Of a stretch of 64,000 bases of DNA, positions 1 to 12,238 are shown in pieces. Source of the DNA: Glebionis coronaria (lineage: Eukaryota; Streptophyta; Magnoliopsida; Asterales; Asteraceae); contig CM046878.1 in NCBI GenBank assembly GCA_025667525.1, positions 386,377,807 through 386,441,806 of the forward strand. The letters are read 5' to 3'. Position 1 is the first letter of the stretch; each line of letters begins with the position of its first letter. Both the position numbers and the translations under genes were made by a program. Under the pieces are notes generated by a model, which was not told the DNA's origin, did not search any database, and saw nothing but the letters and a program-made list of their open reading frames with translations.

Positions 1-983
1 GGTAGGTCATATGTAAGATTCTTCATGAATTGAACATATAAAAAACTAAAAAGCAAAAGTGGTTTGATTTTGAATTGATTCTAACTCGTTTCAGGTTTCT
101 ACGCAATATCTTTATGGTCTTGCCAGAACATTCAGAGTGATATTTATTAATATTCACAATGACAAATGGAAATCCTTCTAGCGTGAACATCAAACAACAC
201 TACGGTAGGTGACTTGCGAGATTCTTTATGGATCAAGCTTGTTTCAACTGGAAAGCAACAATGGTAAGATTCTTTATGAATCAAACTTGTTCTAGGAATT
301 TGAATTGACGACTTTAATCAAGCGGATTTTTTATCCAACTGATTCACTCTTTACGTTCGCAGTCTTGCTTTGAGACGGTCGAGTAAAGAGAACGGCTAGT
401 ACAGCCGCGAAACCCTGTCAAGGAGATTCTTAATTAAACCTACCTAATTAGAGGTACGATATTTTAATATCATATAACGGTCTTCACCGACCGGAGGTAA
501 AACGCTACCGATTTAGGAAGAATGTCAAAGCCATTCAGTCCGTGTCTATGTTTTGTCTCAAGAAGGTGATGTTATGGTGTACTCAGCAAAGTCGAAGATT
601 CAAAACCACATACTCATGCCCAAAGATATTCAGCAATCAAGAAAGCAAACGACTTCCACAAATCTGATGATCAAAATCTTCCTTGTCATTTAATGAAGGG
701 GAATGAACTCACATTGGGGGAGATTGTTAGCAAGCTTTCAAAATGATGCAAAGTATGAGCGTGTGGATGAAGACACAAGATCGCAAGATGGCAAAGACAA
801 GTCAAGAATGATTAGAAGATCTCAAGGTTAAAGACAAAGTCGAAAGACAATGACAAAGGCTCAAGGGTCACAACATGAAGGAACAAGACTACTGTTACAC
901 GTTCAAGACTCATTTATGATGAGATTCGTAATCTCCATTGATCTCCAAATATCGAAGAGGAATGACCTCACATTGGGGGACAT
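1..983 (+). mobile_element. Copia 3' untranslated region, + arm of inverted pair
   Basis: Non-coding. It contains two diverged tandem copies of a unit recognisable by 'CTACGCAATATCTT', 'GGAAATCCTTCTAG' and 'GGTAGGTGACTTGCGAGATT'. It ends in a purine-rich GGGGGA tract just before an LTR-like TGTTAG. The same order of motifs is found in reverse complement at 4042-5140, so the two are homologous arms. A first GGGGGAGATTGTTAG tract lies at about 716-730, duplicating the tract/LTR-start module. Confidence 0.6.
962..983 (+). other. Polypurine tract, copia remnant
   Basis: A CATTGGGGGACAT tract immediately precedes TGTTAGCC, the presumed LTR start. A near copy with GGGGGAGAT lies about 250 bp upstream. 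The inverted arm has the same doubled arrangement at 4042-4060 and 4153-4175. Confidence 0.5.
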
Positions 984-1340
984 TGTTAGCCTCAAAATAT
1001 TGATTCAAACAAGAATGTTCGGTCATAGTTTATTATTGTAACATTTATTAGAACGTTGTAATAGTTAGTTAATTAGTCGTGGTTTACGGGCTTGGATTTA
1101 AACTACTTAAAGTCCAAAAGACAAGCCCGGCCTAATATATAGCCCATTAAAGCCCGCATATGGGTGGACTATATATACTCCCCTCCTAGCATGTTAGGAG
1201 GGTTGGTTGTTCTTTTGTATTCTTTTCTTCTTAATCTAATATTCACCAAGTTCCACCATTCTCTCTCTTTTCTCTCTCTAATTTCTCTCTCAAGAATTCA
1301 TCTATCTTTCATCTATTTTCTACCTTTCTTTCATGTTTAA
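984..1340 (+). repeat. Copia LTR remnant, + orientation
   Basis: Starts TGTTAGCC after a polypurine tract. It carries a TATA box (1170-1177), a hairpin just downstream, and a CT-rich leader (CTCTCTCTTTT). It shares the TATA/hairpin block and 'GGTTGGT' with the inverted LTR at 3764-4041. The right end is not sharp; the gag remnant begins at 1351. Confidence 0.55.
1170..1202 (+). promoter_or_regulatory. LTR TATA box plus start-proximal hairpin
   Basis: TATATATA at 1170-1177 is followed by CCCTCCTA (1181-1188) pairing with TAGGAGGG (1195-1202) around a 6-nt loop. The same TATA-then-hairpin layout occurs in the gypsy Ty3-1 LTR (5578-5608). Confidence 0.5.
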
Positions 1341-1350
1341 TCATCTTAAT

Positions 1351-3762
1351 TTATGGGACAACAACATTTGTGCTTTGTGCTTGAATAATTGTTTTGGGAC
1401 GAGTCTGTGGTAACCTATCCTTCCCATCCGTCTTGGAGGCAAACCTGGATTTTGCAAATGAAGAATTTGAGAAAACATATGGTTTTCCCAAGACAGAGGG
1501 TTTAGTCACTTTGTACGCATTGGGTTGTCTTACAACAGGTTTCTTAACACTAGCTTCCATAACGTCCCCACCCATCTTAGCAATGAGTTTCTTCAACTCT
1601 GCTATTGCTATGTCATTTTTCTTGTAACTGAGCTTTCAAATCTGTAATGTCAAGACTTTTTTTGTTTAATAATCGACATGACTCATATAATTTTACTTCC
1701 AATGGTTTATCATTTGAAAAGCTTCCAACTTTGTTTTGTAATGCAAGTTCAAGTGTGTGACAATGTGGTTGAAGTAAATCACATATATGTTGAATTAACG
1801 TAAACTCTTTTTGTTTAACTTTATTCGAAAGCTCAGTTTCAAGATGTTCACACTCTTTGACTTGATCAAGATATTTGCATACAACATCATAATATTCATC
1901 GATATCGGCACAAGATGTAACATAAACACACATAATATCTTTGGAGAGACATTCTTGTAAGAGTAGATCATATGCTTTTGAAAATTCGTCTCTTTCAGGT
2001 TGATGATCGTCAACTTCTCTTTCAAGAGATCCACATATTTCAAATCTTCAAACATTTATTCCTCAATGAATGTTTCAAATTCCAAAGCATTGTTCTTCAT
2101 TTTATCCACAAGCGGAATCAAAATAGTTTTCACAAGCACAGTTATATCGTGAGGAATTTCTTTATTTCCTTTTAAATGTTCACGTCGTTTCCAGTCGTCG
2201 TCTGCAACTATTTTGAAGTTTTCAATGTTTTGTTGAAGAATACTGAGTGCCTGCTTACTCTTTCTTAAAGAAGCTCGATACGGCAAGTACTCAATATATT
2301 TTGAAACATTTGTTTTCTTAGTGGCAAAATCTTTTCTCTATTTCATTCTATTTTGTTCACATTCGAAAAACAATTGCTCACGAGAATTCTGTTTTTGGGG
2401 TTTGAAAATTTCATAAGGACTGTTTTCATAAGCATAATTATATGGTTTTACAAAATTTTTATTCACATATGGTCTACTCTCCTCTTCATGATCACTTGTC
2501 TCTTCACTATTAGGCCTAACAATAAGACAATCATGATTGGTCCAGTCGGACTCTTCAAGATATAGGCGTTGATTCTCATATTTAGCTTGCTCGAGGTACT
2601 TAGGATTAGCAAAACTCGCGTTACCCTTGAAAAACGATCGAGGTGCCAACATTCTCATGGTTTGAATAGATTGATTTGTTTTATAAACTATTTTCTTATA
2701 AAAATCAAGTTGAGTTTTAAGTTCCACGACTTGGTCAACATCTTTAGCTTGTTTGGTTTTGAAATCCTTTTTCAAGTTCGCAACCTCTTCCGTTTTCTCA
2801 GTGACGAGTTTAGTTTTATTTTCTTGAAGAAAACCAGTCTTTTGAGTTAGCTCATTCACTTTTGTGGTAGCAAGATACGTTTTCTGTCGTTCAGTACTTA
2901 AATATGTGTTATAAATACGTTTCTCTTCTTCTAAAAGCTTAAGAGTTTCGTTGTATTTAGTTTCAAAAACATCCTTTTCAATATTAAAGACACGCCCTTT
3001 GTACCCCGCAAGCTCTTTGTCTTTCTGAAGAAGCTCAGCTCTGCAGGTTGCAAGAAGCTCACTAGATTTTATAACTGCATCTTTTCTTTCTTCAAAGTTT
3101 TGAGTGAGTGTTGCGTTTGCCTTCTTTAATTGCTTTTGACTCTTTCTAGTTTCTTTAACATCATTTTGTAAAGTGGCAATTAAATTAGCAAGCGCAACAC
3201 GATCCTCATCATCATACTCATTTACATGTTGATCATCATCAGACTCATTATTGCACATGTCTGGTGAATCGGGTGTGGTATTGATATCAACCATTTCCAT
3301 CATACATGTGTCAGTAATGGTTGTGGGTAGCTGACAATGATCATGAATATCACCAAACACATTATATTCCTCATCAGATTGTACCTTATCAATTGGCTCG
3401 GTGTCAAAGATAGGACCATTGTCATCTTCAGTGACTTTGAGGACCTCTTCAATATTTGCCATGTACGAGTAATGTGCTTCGAGTTCTTGGTCGGAGAGTT
3501 CGTCATCGGGGTCATCCAGCATCTCTCCTTCCTCAGCCAACAATTTTACCCCTGCATCCATCTTTTTGCATAACAGCATTTTCTCTTTATGATATGCATA
3601 ATCCTTAACCCGTTTTGGCTGCCTGTATTCTTTTGCCATATGCCCAAATCCTTTGCAGTTAAAGCACTTAATCCCACTTTGCTGAACCACTTGAGTACCA
3701 ACCGTGTCCCTATTCCCAGCAACAGTAGCTGTAGGTCTACGTTTTCTAAGGATTAAGCATGT
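1351..3762 (-). pseudogene. Copia gag (nucleocapsid and coiled-coil C-terminal part), broken
   Basis: On the minus strand a gag fragment begins right after the LTR. Its first recognisable part (3660-3740) leads into a CCHC knuckle CFNCKGFGHMAKEY, in which the last Cys has become Tyr. An acidic stretch ('DDPDDELSDQELEAHYSYM') follows, then a long Lys/Glu-rich probable coiled coil, and a basic tail containing 'VVRQPNAYKVTKPSVLGKP'. I recognise this order from Asteraceae Ty1/copia polyproteins (remembered, not searched). Stops at 2338 and 2056 and frame changes near 1935 and 1615 break it. The N-terminal gag, the PBS and all of pol are missing, so the LTR is fused directly to mid-gag, and the fragment ends 11 bp from the opposite LTR. 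Confidence 0.75.
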
Positions 3763-3763
3763 T

Positions 3764-4041
3764 ATGGTTTATCTATTGAGATGGATGGGAAATGGAAGAA
3801 CTTAGAGAGAGAAAGAAGATAGAGAAAGGAGAGAATAAGAAGAATGGTTGATTAGGTGAATGTGTGTGTGAACACAAAGTGACCAACCCCTCCTAACATG
3901 CTAGGAGGGGGTATATATAGCCCACCCTACATGTGGGATATATAGGCTATATGGATTACATATAGGATCACGAGCCCATTACTTGAATATATCTTTGGAG
4001 TGACTGATCCTTTCTAAATACGTAAAAACGTATTTCCAACA
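3764..4041 (-). repeat. Copia LTR remnant, - orientation
   Basis: On the minus strand it starts TGTTGGAAATACG at 4041, directly after a GGGGTAGAT purine tract, and ends near 3764. It contains a TATA box (3912-3919) and a 9-bp-stem hairpin (3887-3910) like the + LTR at 984-1340. It lies between 3'-UTR sequence and gag, so it may be a 5' LTR in a tandem arrangement or a rearranged 3' LTR. Confidence 0.55.
3887..3919 (-). promoter_or_regulatory. LTR TATA box plus hairpin (inverted copy)
   Basis: Minus-strand TATATATA (3912-3919) is followed by a stem of CCCCTCCTA (3887-3895) and TAGGAGGGG (3902-3910), loop ACATGC. The position relative to TATA is as in the LTR at 984-1340. Confidence 0.5.
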
Positions 4042-5140
4042 ATCTACCCCAAAGGGAGGTCACTCCAAGTTACAATGTCCTAAATAGTCTATAGCTCGTG
4101 ATCTATGCTAATAATGATGTGACCGAGACTATCCTTGGAAAAATGTATTTCCAACAATCTCCCCCTAAGGGAGGTCACACCATTTTACATAATCTTAAAC
4201 CTAGAATACTATGCTTGAGTGTTCGATCTTGTTCTTGTGAATATGATTGATGTGATCTTTGACTTTAGTCTTGAGCATGTTTCCTTGCCTTGACCTTGTG
4301 CATTCATCACTTGTGATATTTTCCTCCTCGTGACTTCATGTTTCACATACTAATACTTTTATAAATTCTTGAAAGCTTCAGAGTTTGATACGGCGGAAGA
4401 CTTGACTTTTAGACTTTCTTAAATTTGTTGAAGTATTAAGTGCATACAGTATAAGCATGTGGTAACAACTTCTTCTAGATTGTACACCGCAATGCCACCT
4501 TCTTGTTACGCTGCATAAGACAGTTAGCAACAAAACATATACATGGATGAAATGGCCTTGAACATTTCATTCTAGATATAAAAATATCGTACTTGTGACA
4601 AGTAGTTTCAATTAAGAACCTCCTTGACAAGATTTCGCAGGTAAACCCGTTCTCTTTATTCGACCGTCCAAAGCTGACTGCGAACATAAAGAGTGAATCA
4701 TTTGGATAAAAATATATGCATGATTTGAAGCCGTCAATTCATGTTCCTGGAACAAGTGAAATTCAATTAAGAACCGCACCATCGTTGCTATCCAGTTGTC
4801 ACGAGCTTGATTCGTATAGAATCTTGCAAGTTACCTACCAAGTGCTGTTTGAGGTTAACACTAGAAGGATTTCCACTCATCACTGTGAACACTAAGGTAT
4901 CACTCTGAGTGTTCTGGCAAGATCACTAAGATATTGCGTAGAGGCCTGGAACGTGTTTAAGTTCATATAAGAATTAAACCACTGTTGCTTTCCAGTTATC
5001 ACAAGTTTGATTCATAAAGAATCGCACAAGTCACCTACCATGAGCTTTTTTATATTCGCTCAAGAAGGATTTCCATCTTCATTGTAAATACTTTCGTATT
5101 ACTCGGATGTTCAGGCAAGATCATGAAGATTTTGCGTAGG
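4042..5140 (-). mobile_element. Copia 3' untranslated region, - arm of inverted pair
   Basis: The reverse complement aligns by eye with 1-983: the same duplicated unit, 'TGGAAATCCTTCT', 'GGTAGGTGACTTG', 'TTCACTCTTTATGTTCGCAGTC', 'GGTTCTTAATT'. No coding potential. Ty3-1 inserted at its outer end. The sequence that continued beyond it now lies at 39545-39981 and 59522 onward. Confidence 0.6.
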
Positions 5141-5577
5141 ACTCTTAATAAGTGTGAAAACACTTATCCTTTTACCACTTATTTCTAATAATAACATGAC
5201 CAAAACGTGTATTTTATGTCGTAAAAGTCGGAATTATGCGTGGTTTGTATTTTTATTGTGTTCTAGGACCAAAAGATGAAAAAGGAAGAAAACACGGGCT
5301 TTCACGGGCTTTTATAAAAGAAAACAAGAAAAGACGAAGACAAGAGATCAAGAGTGCTTAAAGAACGGATGTCCAAGACCTATTCTGAAGATTTATCGAA
5401 GAAAAAGTCTAAAGACGGAAGTTTAATGAAGTCGAAGAACTCAAGTCTAAATTAAAGAAGAAAATTATTAAGACAAGTTCAAATCCCGAGACGACGTCGA
5501 GGAAAGACAAAGAATTAAATCGAGTCGAGAAGAAAAGAAAGAAAGAAGCACACCACACATGCACCTCCCACTTAGCC

Positions 5578-5608
5578 TATAAATACCCTCCTAATCACAT
5601 TAGGAGGG
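5578..5608 (+). promoter_or_regulatory. Ty3-1 TATA box and start-proximal hairpin
   Basis: TATAAATA (5578-5585) is followed directly by a perfect 10-bp stem: CCCTCCTAAT (5586-5595) and ATTAGGAGGG (5599-5608), loop CAC. It is conserved in the 3' LTR (35065-35095). Copia LTRs at 984 and 3764 carry a closely similar hairpin in the same position. Confidence 0.6.
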
Positions 5609-6029
5609 TGGTTAGCTAGTTAATTAGTTTTTAGTTTTCATTATTAGTTCTTAAGTTTTTAAGCACTTTCTCTCTCTAGTTTTATATTAAGTTTTGTAAT
5701 TTGGAATCTTAATATTTTAATTCAAGCAATCTTTTAATAATCTCTCATTCTTCCTTTCTTAATAATCTATTGTATAATTTAATAAGCATGTAGTGGTTGT
5801 GATTTGGTTGATTTTTGTGTTGGCTTATTGATAATAAGTTGATTCGATAAGCTTAAGTTGGTGACAAAAAGTTGTTTTTGATTTTTGGTTTATTTGGTGT
5901 TTTAAAAGTTTTTAAATTCTAGCTTGATCATCTTTTTCTAAAATCCTTTTGGTTTATCTTTTGGCAAAGTGCTTATTGGGATTTGGCTTATTTACTTATT
6001 GTTTAAATTTCGGAATCTTCGAAACCCTC

Positions 6030-6665
6030 TTTTTCCGGATAAGGAAATAAATTCCTTATTCCGGATAAGGGTTCTTTTACATATTGCGGATAACTGTTCT
6101 AGCCTCATATTCCGGATAAGACTAAAAAGTCTTATTCCGGATAAGCCCACTTTGTAACATTTTCCGGATAAGACTCAGCTTGTGATTTACGGAGAATAAG
6201 TTCGATACGTTTTCCGGATAAGGGTTACATTTTGTTTTCCGGATAAGAAGTTTAAAATATTTTTCCGGATAAGGCCTCAAAATAGATTGCGGATAAGGGT
6301 CTAAATATTATTCCGGACAAGAAGTTTTATGTTTTGCTGATAAGAGTATTTAGTAGATTTCGGATAAGCAAGTTTTCCGGATAAAGGTCTTTATTTGCGT
6401 TTTGCGGATAAGAAGCTTGTTTTGTTTTTCGGATTAGCCACAAACCTTTTTCCGGATAAGCTCGTTGAAGTCCTTTCCGGATAAGAGGTTGGAAGAAGTG
6501 TTGCGGATAAGGACTCCAAGGCAATTTCCGGATAAGAAATTGGGGAAGTATTGCGGATAAGGGGTCGAATTATACATTCCGGATAAGGTTTTTGGTTTGT
6601 ATTCCGGATAAGCTCACGTAGAGAGATTCCGGACAAGGTAGGTATTGTGTTTTCCGGATTAGGAG
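6030..6665 (+). repeat. TTCCGGATAAG tandem array in the Ty3-1 LTR
   Basis: About 26 units at roughly 24-25 bp spacing, each with a TTCCGGATAAG or TTGCGGATAAG core separated by variable T-rich sequence. The same array is in the 3' LTR (35518-35990 and 39071-39235). Short open frames here ('SYPE' repeats on the minus strand) are by-products. LTRs of Ty3-2 and Ty3-3 have arrays built on a related core. Confidence 0.85.
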
Positions 6666-6970
6666 ATTTCTAAGTTCGTTCCATTTTCATTTCCATGTTT
6701 TACTTTTTCCCCCCAAGTAAGGTTAGTTTATTCTCCTTTATTTCTTTATCTTGTCATATACTTTCATTATTACTAATTCACATTTAGATATAGATAATCC
6801 AAAGCTCCCCCTTTTAGTGACCAAGAACAATCATTCCACTTTGAACCGTGATTAATTCGAAAAGACACCAAGAACGAAACAACGACAAATAAAACAATTG
6901 GGTACGAGCAACACAAAGAAAGATCTTGCAAAAGCTACCTTTTTAATAAACTAAAATTAAGTTATTAAAA

Positions 6971-6985
6971 TGGCGCCGCTGCCGG
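6971..6985 (+). other. Ty3-1 primer-binding site (tRNA-Asp)
   Basis: TGGCGCCGCTGCCGG lies 3 bp after the LTR end and complements the 3' end of plant tRNA-Asp with one mismatch. This PBS is typical of Athila/Tat elements. Confidence 0.85.
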
Positions 6986-7039
6986 CTCTTTTCGTAAGGA
7001 CCAACGGTTTCTTGTGAGAAAAATTGGATTTTGGGATCT

Positions 7040-7053
7040 GTTCTTTCGAGAAC
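7040..7053 (+). promoter_or_regulatory. Leader hairpin between PBS and gag, Ty3-1
   Basis: GTTCT-TTCG-AGAAC, preceded by GGATCT and followed by GTTATTTT. The same place in Ty3-3 and Ty3-2 has GTTCAC-TT-GTGAAC or GTGAGC in the same flanks. The stem is kept by paired changes, which suggests an RNA packaging or dimerisation element. Confidence 0.55.
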
Positions 7054-7175
7054 GTTATTTTCATGTACAAAAATTTTCAAAAACCCATAAAAATATAAAA
7101 TTTTCAAAAAAACACAAAAAATTAAAAAACCTATAAAAACCAGAAATATTTTCTCTTGCATTTTCTTTTTAGTGT

Positions 7176-9732
7176 ATGCGTACTCGATCAACGTCTTATC
7201 CCGAGCCCGAGACTCTCGATAATTTAGACATGGCCGGTGTACACAACAACAATAATAATCCACCCCACCCTAACATGAATAATATACCCCAACCCGACCT
7301 ACGAACCATGGAGGAGCTATGCCAACCTACGATGAATGAACGTGGAGGCCCGATTGCGCCGATCCAAATCACGGCTCAGGAGTTTTCGTTGAAGCATCAC
7401 ATGATCCAACAAGTGCAAACTAATCCATTTCGCGGATTGCCGGATGATGATGCCAACAAGAACCTCGACAAATTCATTACCATTACTCAAAGCATGAAGA
7501 TGCCCGGTGTTTCTATGGATGTACTTCGACTTCAACTATTTCCCCACACGCTTTCTCACCATGCCGAAAAATGGTTTGACCGTCTCCCAAAGAATTCTAT
7601 TCATACATGGGACGACATGACTCAACGATTTTTGTCGCGCTACTTTCCACCATCCATGGTCACGAGCCTTCGTAACCAAATTAGTGGATTCATGCAAGAA
7701 AATGATGAATCGCTCTTTGATGCTTGGGAACGCTACAATGATTTGATCGACCATTGTCCAAATCATTACATGCTCCCCGTCACTCTTATTGATACTTTCT
7801 ACAATGGTCTCACTTTTTGATCGTGACACGATCAACGCCGTCGCCGGTGGTACTTTATGAAAAGGAGATCGGAGGAGTGTAGAGAGTTGATTGAAAACAT
7901 GACTACTCACCACAAGAATTGGGATTTATCCGCATCCTCAAGATCTAATCCGAGAGTCAATGTTTCATCTACTTCTTCCGCCACCGACATGTCCGCCATG
8001 GAACGAGCCATTATCGAAATGAGCAAATATATGCAAATTTTGGCTACTAACCATACTCAACAAGCTAAAGCCGTTGCTATTTCTTGTGAAACATGTGGTG
8101 GTCCTCATTCTTACATTGATTGTCCTTCTACTCAAGGCAATTTTTGTGAAAACGTTAACGTGGCATACGGTACCTATCCCACGGGAGGCTATCAAGCTCG
8201 TCCTCAAGGAGACCGTAACTTTCTAAGTTATCGTTCCAACAACTATCTTTCACCACCCGGTTTTACTGCTCAAAACCAAAACCAACAACAAAGCTATAAC
8301 CGAAATAACCAAACCCAACCTCGTGCTAACAATCAATATCAATCCCAAAGAAACCCATACCCACCTCAAGGAAATTCTCAAGCTTACCAAGCTCCACCTC
8401 TCAATCAACCGATGACGTTGAACCAAGACATCGAGACATTCATGAGGACTAATAGAGAGATGGTGACGAATCTTCAGAGTCAATTCATCAACTTGAAAGG
8501 AGACATGGCGAAACAAGGGAGCGATATTCGAGCTGAGCTAAGGAATGACATGGCAAAACAAAGCAATGATATTCGCGCAGACATGAGAGACTCTTTCAGC
8601 ACTCAAGCGGATAATATACGTGATATGATCGGTTCGCTTTTCCAAGGTAATCAACCCTCTTCTTCGGGTACTCTTCCAAGTAACACCGTTGCTAATCCAA
8701 GAGGGGAGATTAAAGCAATCACCACTAGTAATGGAAAAGGTTATACGGAACCCGAGCATCCTACACCTCCACCCGTGATTGTGAACAAGGAAAAAGAACA
8801 ACTTTCTTCACCTCCTTTACCTTCTTACCCCAGTCCCCCACCACCCGCGGTTGTGAGCGATCCTACTCCCCTAAAGCCTTCCTCTTCATCCGACATACCT
8901 TATCCTTCAAGGTTGAGGAAAGAGAAGCAAAAGAGCAAGGATGATATTGAAGTTTCAAACTTTCTTAAAATGTTTAAACAATTGAATTTTAACATCTCCT
9001 TCGCTGAGGCTCCCGCTCACATGCCTAAATATGCGAAGATGTTCAAAGATCTTCTTAGTGGCAAGGAAAAGCTTCTTGATATTGCTAATACCCAACTTAA
9101 CGAGAATTGCTCCACGGTTCTCTTAAGGAAATTGCCCACCAAACTTGGTGATCCGGGTCACTTCTTAATTCCTTGCAACTTCCCGGGAGTAGAGAATTGC
9201 ATGGCCCTAGCCGATCTAGGTGCTAGTATAAACTTAATGCCTTTAAGTGTTTGGAAGCAATTATCTCTCCCCGAGCTAGTCCCCACCAAAATGACCTTGG
9301 AATTAGCTAACCGTACGGTTGCTTATCCAGTGGGGATAGCCGAAGAAGTCTTCGTTGGCGTTGACAAATTCACCTTCCAGGCGGATTTTGTTGTCATTGA
9401 CTACGAGATGGATCCCCGTGTTCCATTAGTCGTTGGACATCCCTTCTTGAGGACCGGTCGCACTCTCACTGATGTAGCCGCGGGCGAATTAATCATGAGA
9501 GTTGGTGACGATAAAATTGTCTTCAACATGGGTAAGATTTCTAAACAACCTTATTCATATGAGAGTGTTAATGCTATTGATGTTCTCGATGAGGCTTGTG
9601 AAGAACACTTTCATGATGCTTGCAAAAGTAATCTTTCTTCTCTACCCAATGTTGAGACCGTTGCCTTAATTGCTCCGTCATTGACTCCATTTGGAGAAAG
9701 TAAATTTCTTTTGGATGATTTTGAAGCTAGCT
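7176..9732 (+). pseudogene. gag: Ty3-1 gag-protease (frameshifted, then cut by Copia-n2)
   Basis: Starts at ATG 7176 (MRTRSTS); the Ty3-2 gag starts with the same MRTRS, which supports this start. The capsid region includes 'TMEELCQPT' and 'WFDRLPKNSIHTWDDM'. A TGA at 7818 lies in a short shifted stretch: by comparison with Ty3-2, a 2-bp and a 1-bp loss restore frame at 7857. Then come a Cys/His motif CETCGGPHSYIDC (near 8085-8123), a Pro/Gln-rich linker, and a retropepsin with ADLGASINLMP (Asp at 9213; DLGAS rather than DTGAS) and 'VVGHPFLRTGRT'. Copia-n2 interrupts the acidic linker at 9733. The coding sequence resumes at 29668. Confidence 0.88.
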
Positions 9733-10145
9733 TGGGTCCATTGATCGTTAGACTCAATGGTTATGAACCATTATATCTAGGATTATCAATGTTCATATGT
9801 ATAAAACATGGCGGAATAGAACATTAATAGGAACAAGATGTTATAAGAACAAAGACACGAATTTCTCAAAAGTGCTTGTATTAAAGATTAACACAAACAA
9901 CTCTAGGTGTGTATACATTAAATCCCACACCAAGAGATCGAAGTTTACTGTAGGTTACATTGTGAAAACTGAATGAATATAAACCTACCTATGTTTTCTT
10001 TATATAATAGAAAACATAGCTTACAAAGAAAGCTAACATATAATAAAAAGACTCCACCAGCTTGTAGAATTGCTGCTTGTATATTTTAGTCCTTGCCTTC
10101 TTATTTTGTTTATTTTGTCACATCAACTCAATATTTGACCCAACA
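9733..10145 (-). repeat. Copia-n2 3' LTR
   Basis: Minus-strand start TGTTGGGTCAAATATTG at 10145; near-identical by eye to 29254-29667. The matching AATCCCACACCAAGAGATCG block is present in both. Confidence 0.88.
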
Positions 10146-10160
10146 ATCTTCCCCTAGTTG
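10146..10160 (-). other. Copia-n2 polypurine tract
   Basis: Minus-strand CTAGGGGAAGAT abuts the 3' LTR. The same tract is found next to the 3' LTRs of Copia-n1 (36568) and Copia-1 (40565). Confidence 0.75.
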
Positions 10161-12238
10161 ATATGACAAAACCAACTGCTTTCTTTTATGACACTAGTTC
10201 TTCAAGCTGCCATCTTCCCCTTAGTTTGTTACTTCTTCCCCTTTTTGTCACATCAACAAGGAAGTAGTAAAACGTAGATAACTATGAAGCATACAAGTAC
10301 CATGTAAATGATGTAACGCTTAGAACAATAAGCTTCCCCTTATACCATGCGTTCACTGTTTCTTTTGAACAAAAGTAGAAGTATCAACCATCAAAGCAAA
10401 CGAATAACTAACCACTTGTAGAAACAAATACTATGTAGTACTATCCATGTTGCGAGCAGCACCAGAAATTAACATGTAGTGCCATCTTTAAATGACTAAT
10501 AGTATACGTACCCAAGTAGTAGTATCTTTGAAAAGAGCAACTTCCAATGGTTGAATAGAACCAAATAAGATCAACTTTTGTCAAGTATCTTGAAACTTCA
10601 AATTCTGTAGGCTTTATGTAATGATCACATATGAAGAAATGTAATTATGACTTACTTGATGATGAAATAGAATAATCTGAACTTATATTCCATGTCTTGT
10701 ACTAAACATGTGACTCCAAAACTCACGGCTATAATGAGTAGACTATAAAACTCACGGCTATAATAAGTAGTCTCTTGACAAAAGGAGTTCTCTAGCAAAT
10801 ATGAGCATAGAGCGTCTTAAGAAAAATCTCATACCTTTGCTACCTTTTTATCAAGTCCGTTGTCACAAATTAAAAGAACCTACAAGTTACCTTCAAATGC
10901 TGACAAAATTTGAAGATATGATAGAACATCAATCCGCGAAATCTACTTCGTCTTCAAACAAGTAATAAAAACTTTTCTTCGTAATCAATGAAAATAAAAC
11001 GAGCCTTTATACCTTTAATAATTAGTTGCTGTGAATAAACCAAAATTCAAACCCAAAATCTCCAAAACTGTCAGTGGCTTAAATACACGTGCCAGCCCAT
11101 CTGTCAGCGCGCAAATAACTCCCATCAGCAATACAAGTATATGCGACAGCGTGTAGAAAAATAAAAGCATGTTCTGCTCACAATTTTAAACTCGAGTTCT
11201 AACAGTCACACGTCCATATCATCACTTTAAAACTTACCAATAAACAAAACCAAGCCATATTCTGCCTTACGTCCCAATCACGTGATATTTACTTTACTTC
11301 TTTTATTGCTAGAGACTCCCAATCCCACGTGATCACAATGAAATCAAATATATTCCCTATAAAATAAGAATCCTTTTCCAGCCCATATCACACAATATAC
11401 GCCAAAGATAATGAAAGTGTTTTCCCCAAAAATCTCACACCATATATAAATTATCTCCCATAAATTACGTATCAAATAACCAGCTTACCAAAATTCTAGC
11501 TATCATCACAATCAACTTTGCGAAAGCCAACAGTAAAAGCATATTGAAAACAGCACCTTTACTGAAAACCTATATGGACCATAGCGAGCAATGCCTTAAT
11601 TCTTGGATAATGACCTCATGCATCTCTGTCCTTTTTTTTTCTTTATCGAAACGCTAAACACCAAGACTTTCGTGAATTCTTTCATCGCAGCATAACTTGG
11701 ATCTAGTTTCTTTTCTTTTCACAGCTATACGAAACCTTTTACTATTGTGAAGTCCCACGTGACAATCAGCCTTTACTTTGGCTTTAATCCATACACATAA
11801 CCTCAAAGTAAAAATCAGAGATGAGATAAACTAGCTGTTACACGTCTAGATATAAGTCCTAAAAATCAGGCACATATTACGTCCATAAACAAATTAATCT
11901 TACGTCCAATTGGAAACTCAAACATAATCTCTATAAAATAGGGCTTAATTTTCATAGTCTCCATACGAACAAAAGATCTTTGCCTTATTTTTTGGTAGTA
12001 CTCAACCGTTGTATGATTATCACACGTCTTTACCATCCTTCTATTTGCCTCCATTCATTCGTTCAACAATAAATCTCTCATACGTAAACATCATATAAAT
12101 AATATCCTCGGGACCACTCGTACGTTTTTCTGCCCTTCACACAAACAATGAATCTCTCATTCCCCAGAAAACTACCAAAGATGACACAGATCGAATGTCT
12201 TTGTCCCACATGTGATTAACATTCAATTCAATCAGTCC
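10161..12238 (-). other. Copia-n2 interior, left part: no gene seen
   Basis: AT-rich, with no long open frame and no similarity to gag or pol. Tracts resembling the polypurine tract recur (CTTCCCCTT, several times in 10150-10340), as in Copia-n1. A CTGTCAGCG copy of the copia motif lies near 11100. Ty3-2 inserted at 12239-12243. Confidence 0.6.

Larger units (their letters stand above)
5146..6967 (+). repeat. Ty3-1 5' LTR (1,822 bp)
   Basis: Starts TAATAAGTGTG and ends AGTTATTA, with 6-bp inverted termini. AAGTGT/ACACTT form a hairpin just inside the start. It contains a TATA box and hairpin (5578-5608) and an array of about 26 units of a TTCCGGATAAG-type repeat (6030-6665). It matches the split 3' LTR at 34643-35986 plus 39067-39539. 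Confidence 0.92.

Noticed and set aside
850..1041. 63-codon frame ahead of the + copia LTR
   Set aside because: Lies in 3' UTR and crosses the PPT/LTR boundary; not a gene.
6327..6636. Minus-strand frames with SYPE/YPEN repeats (also 35814-36020, 39026-39208)
   Set aside because: By-products of the TTCCGGATAAG array in the Ty3-1 LTR.
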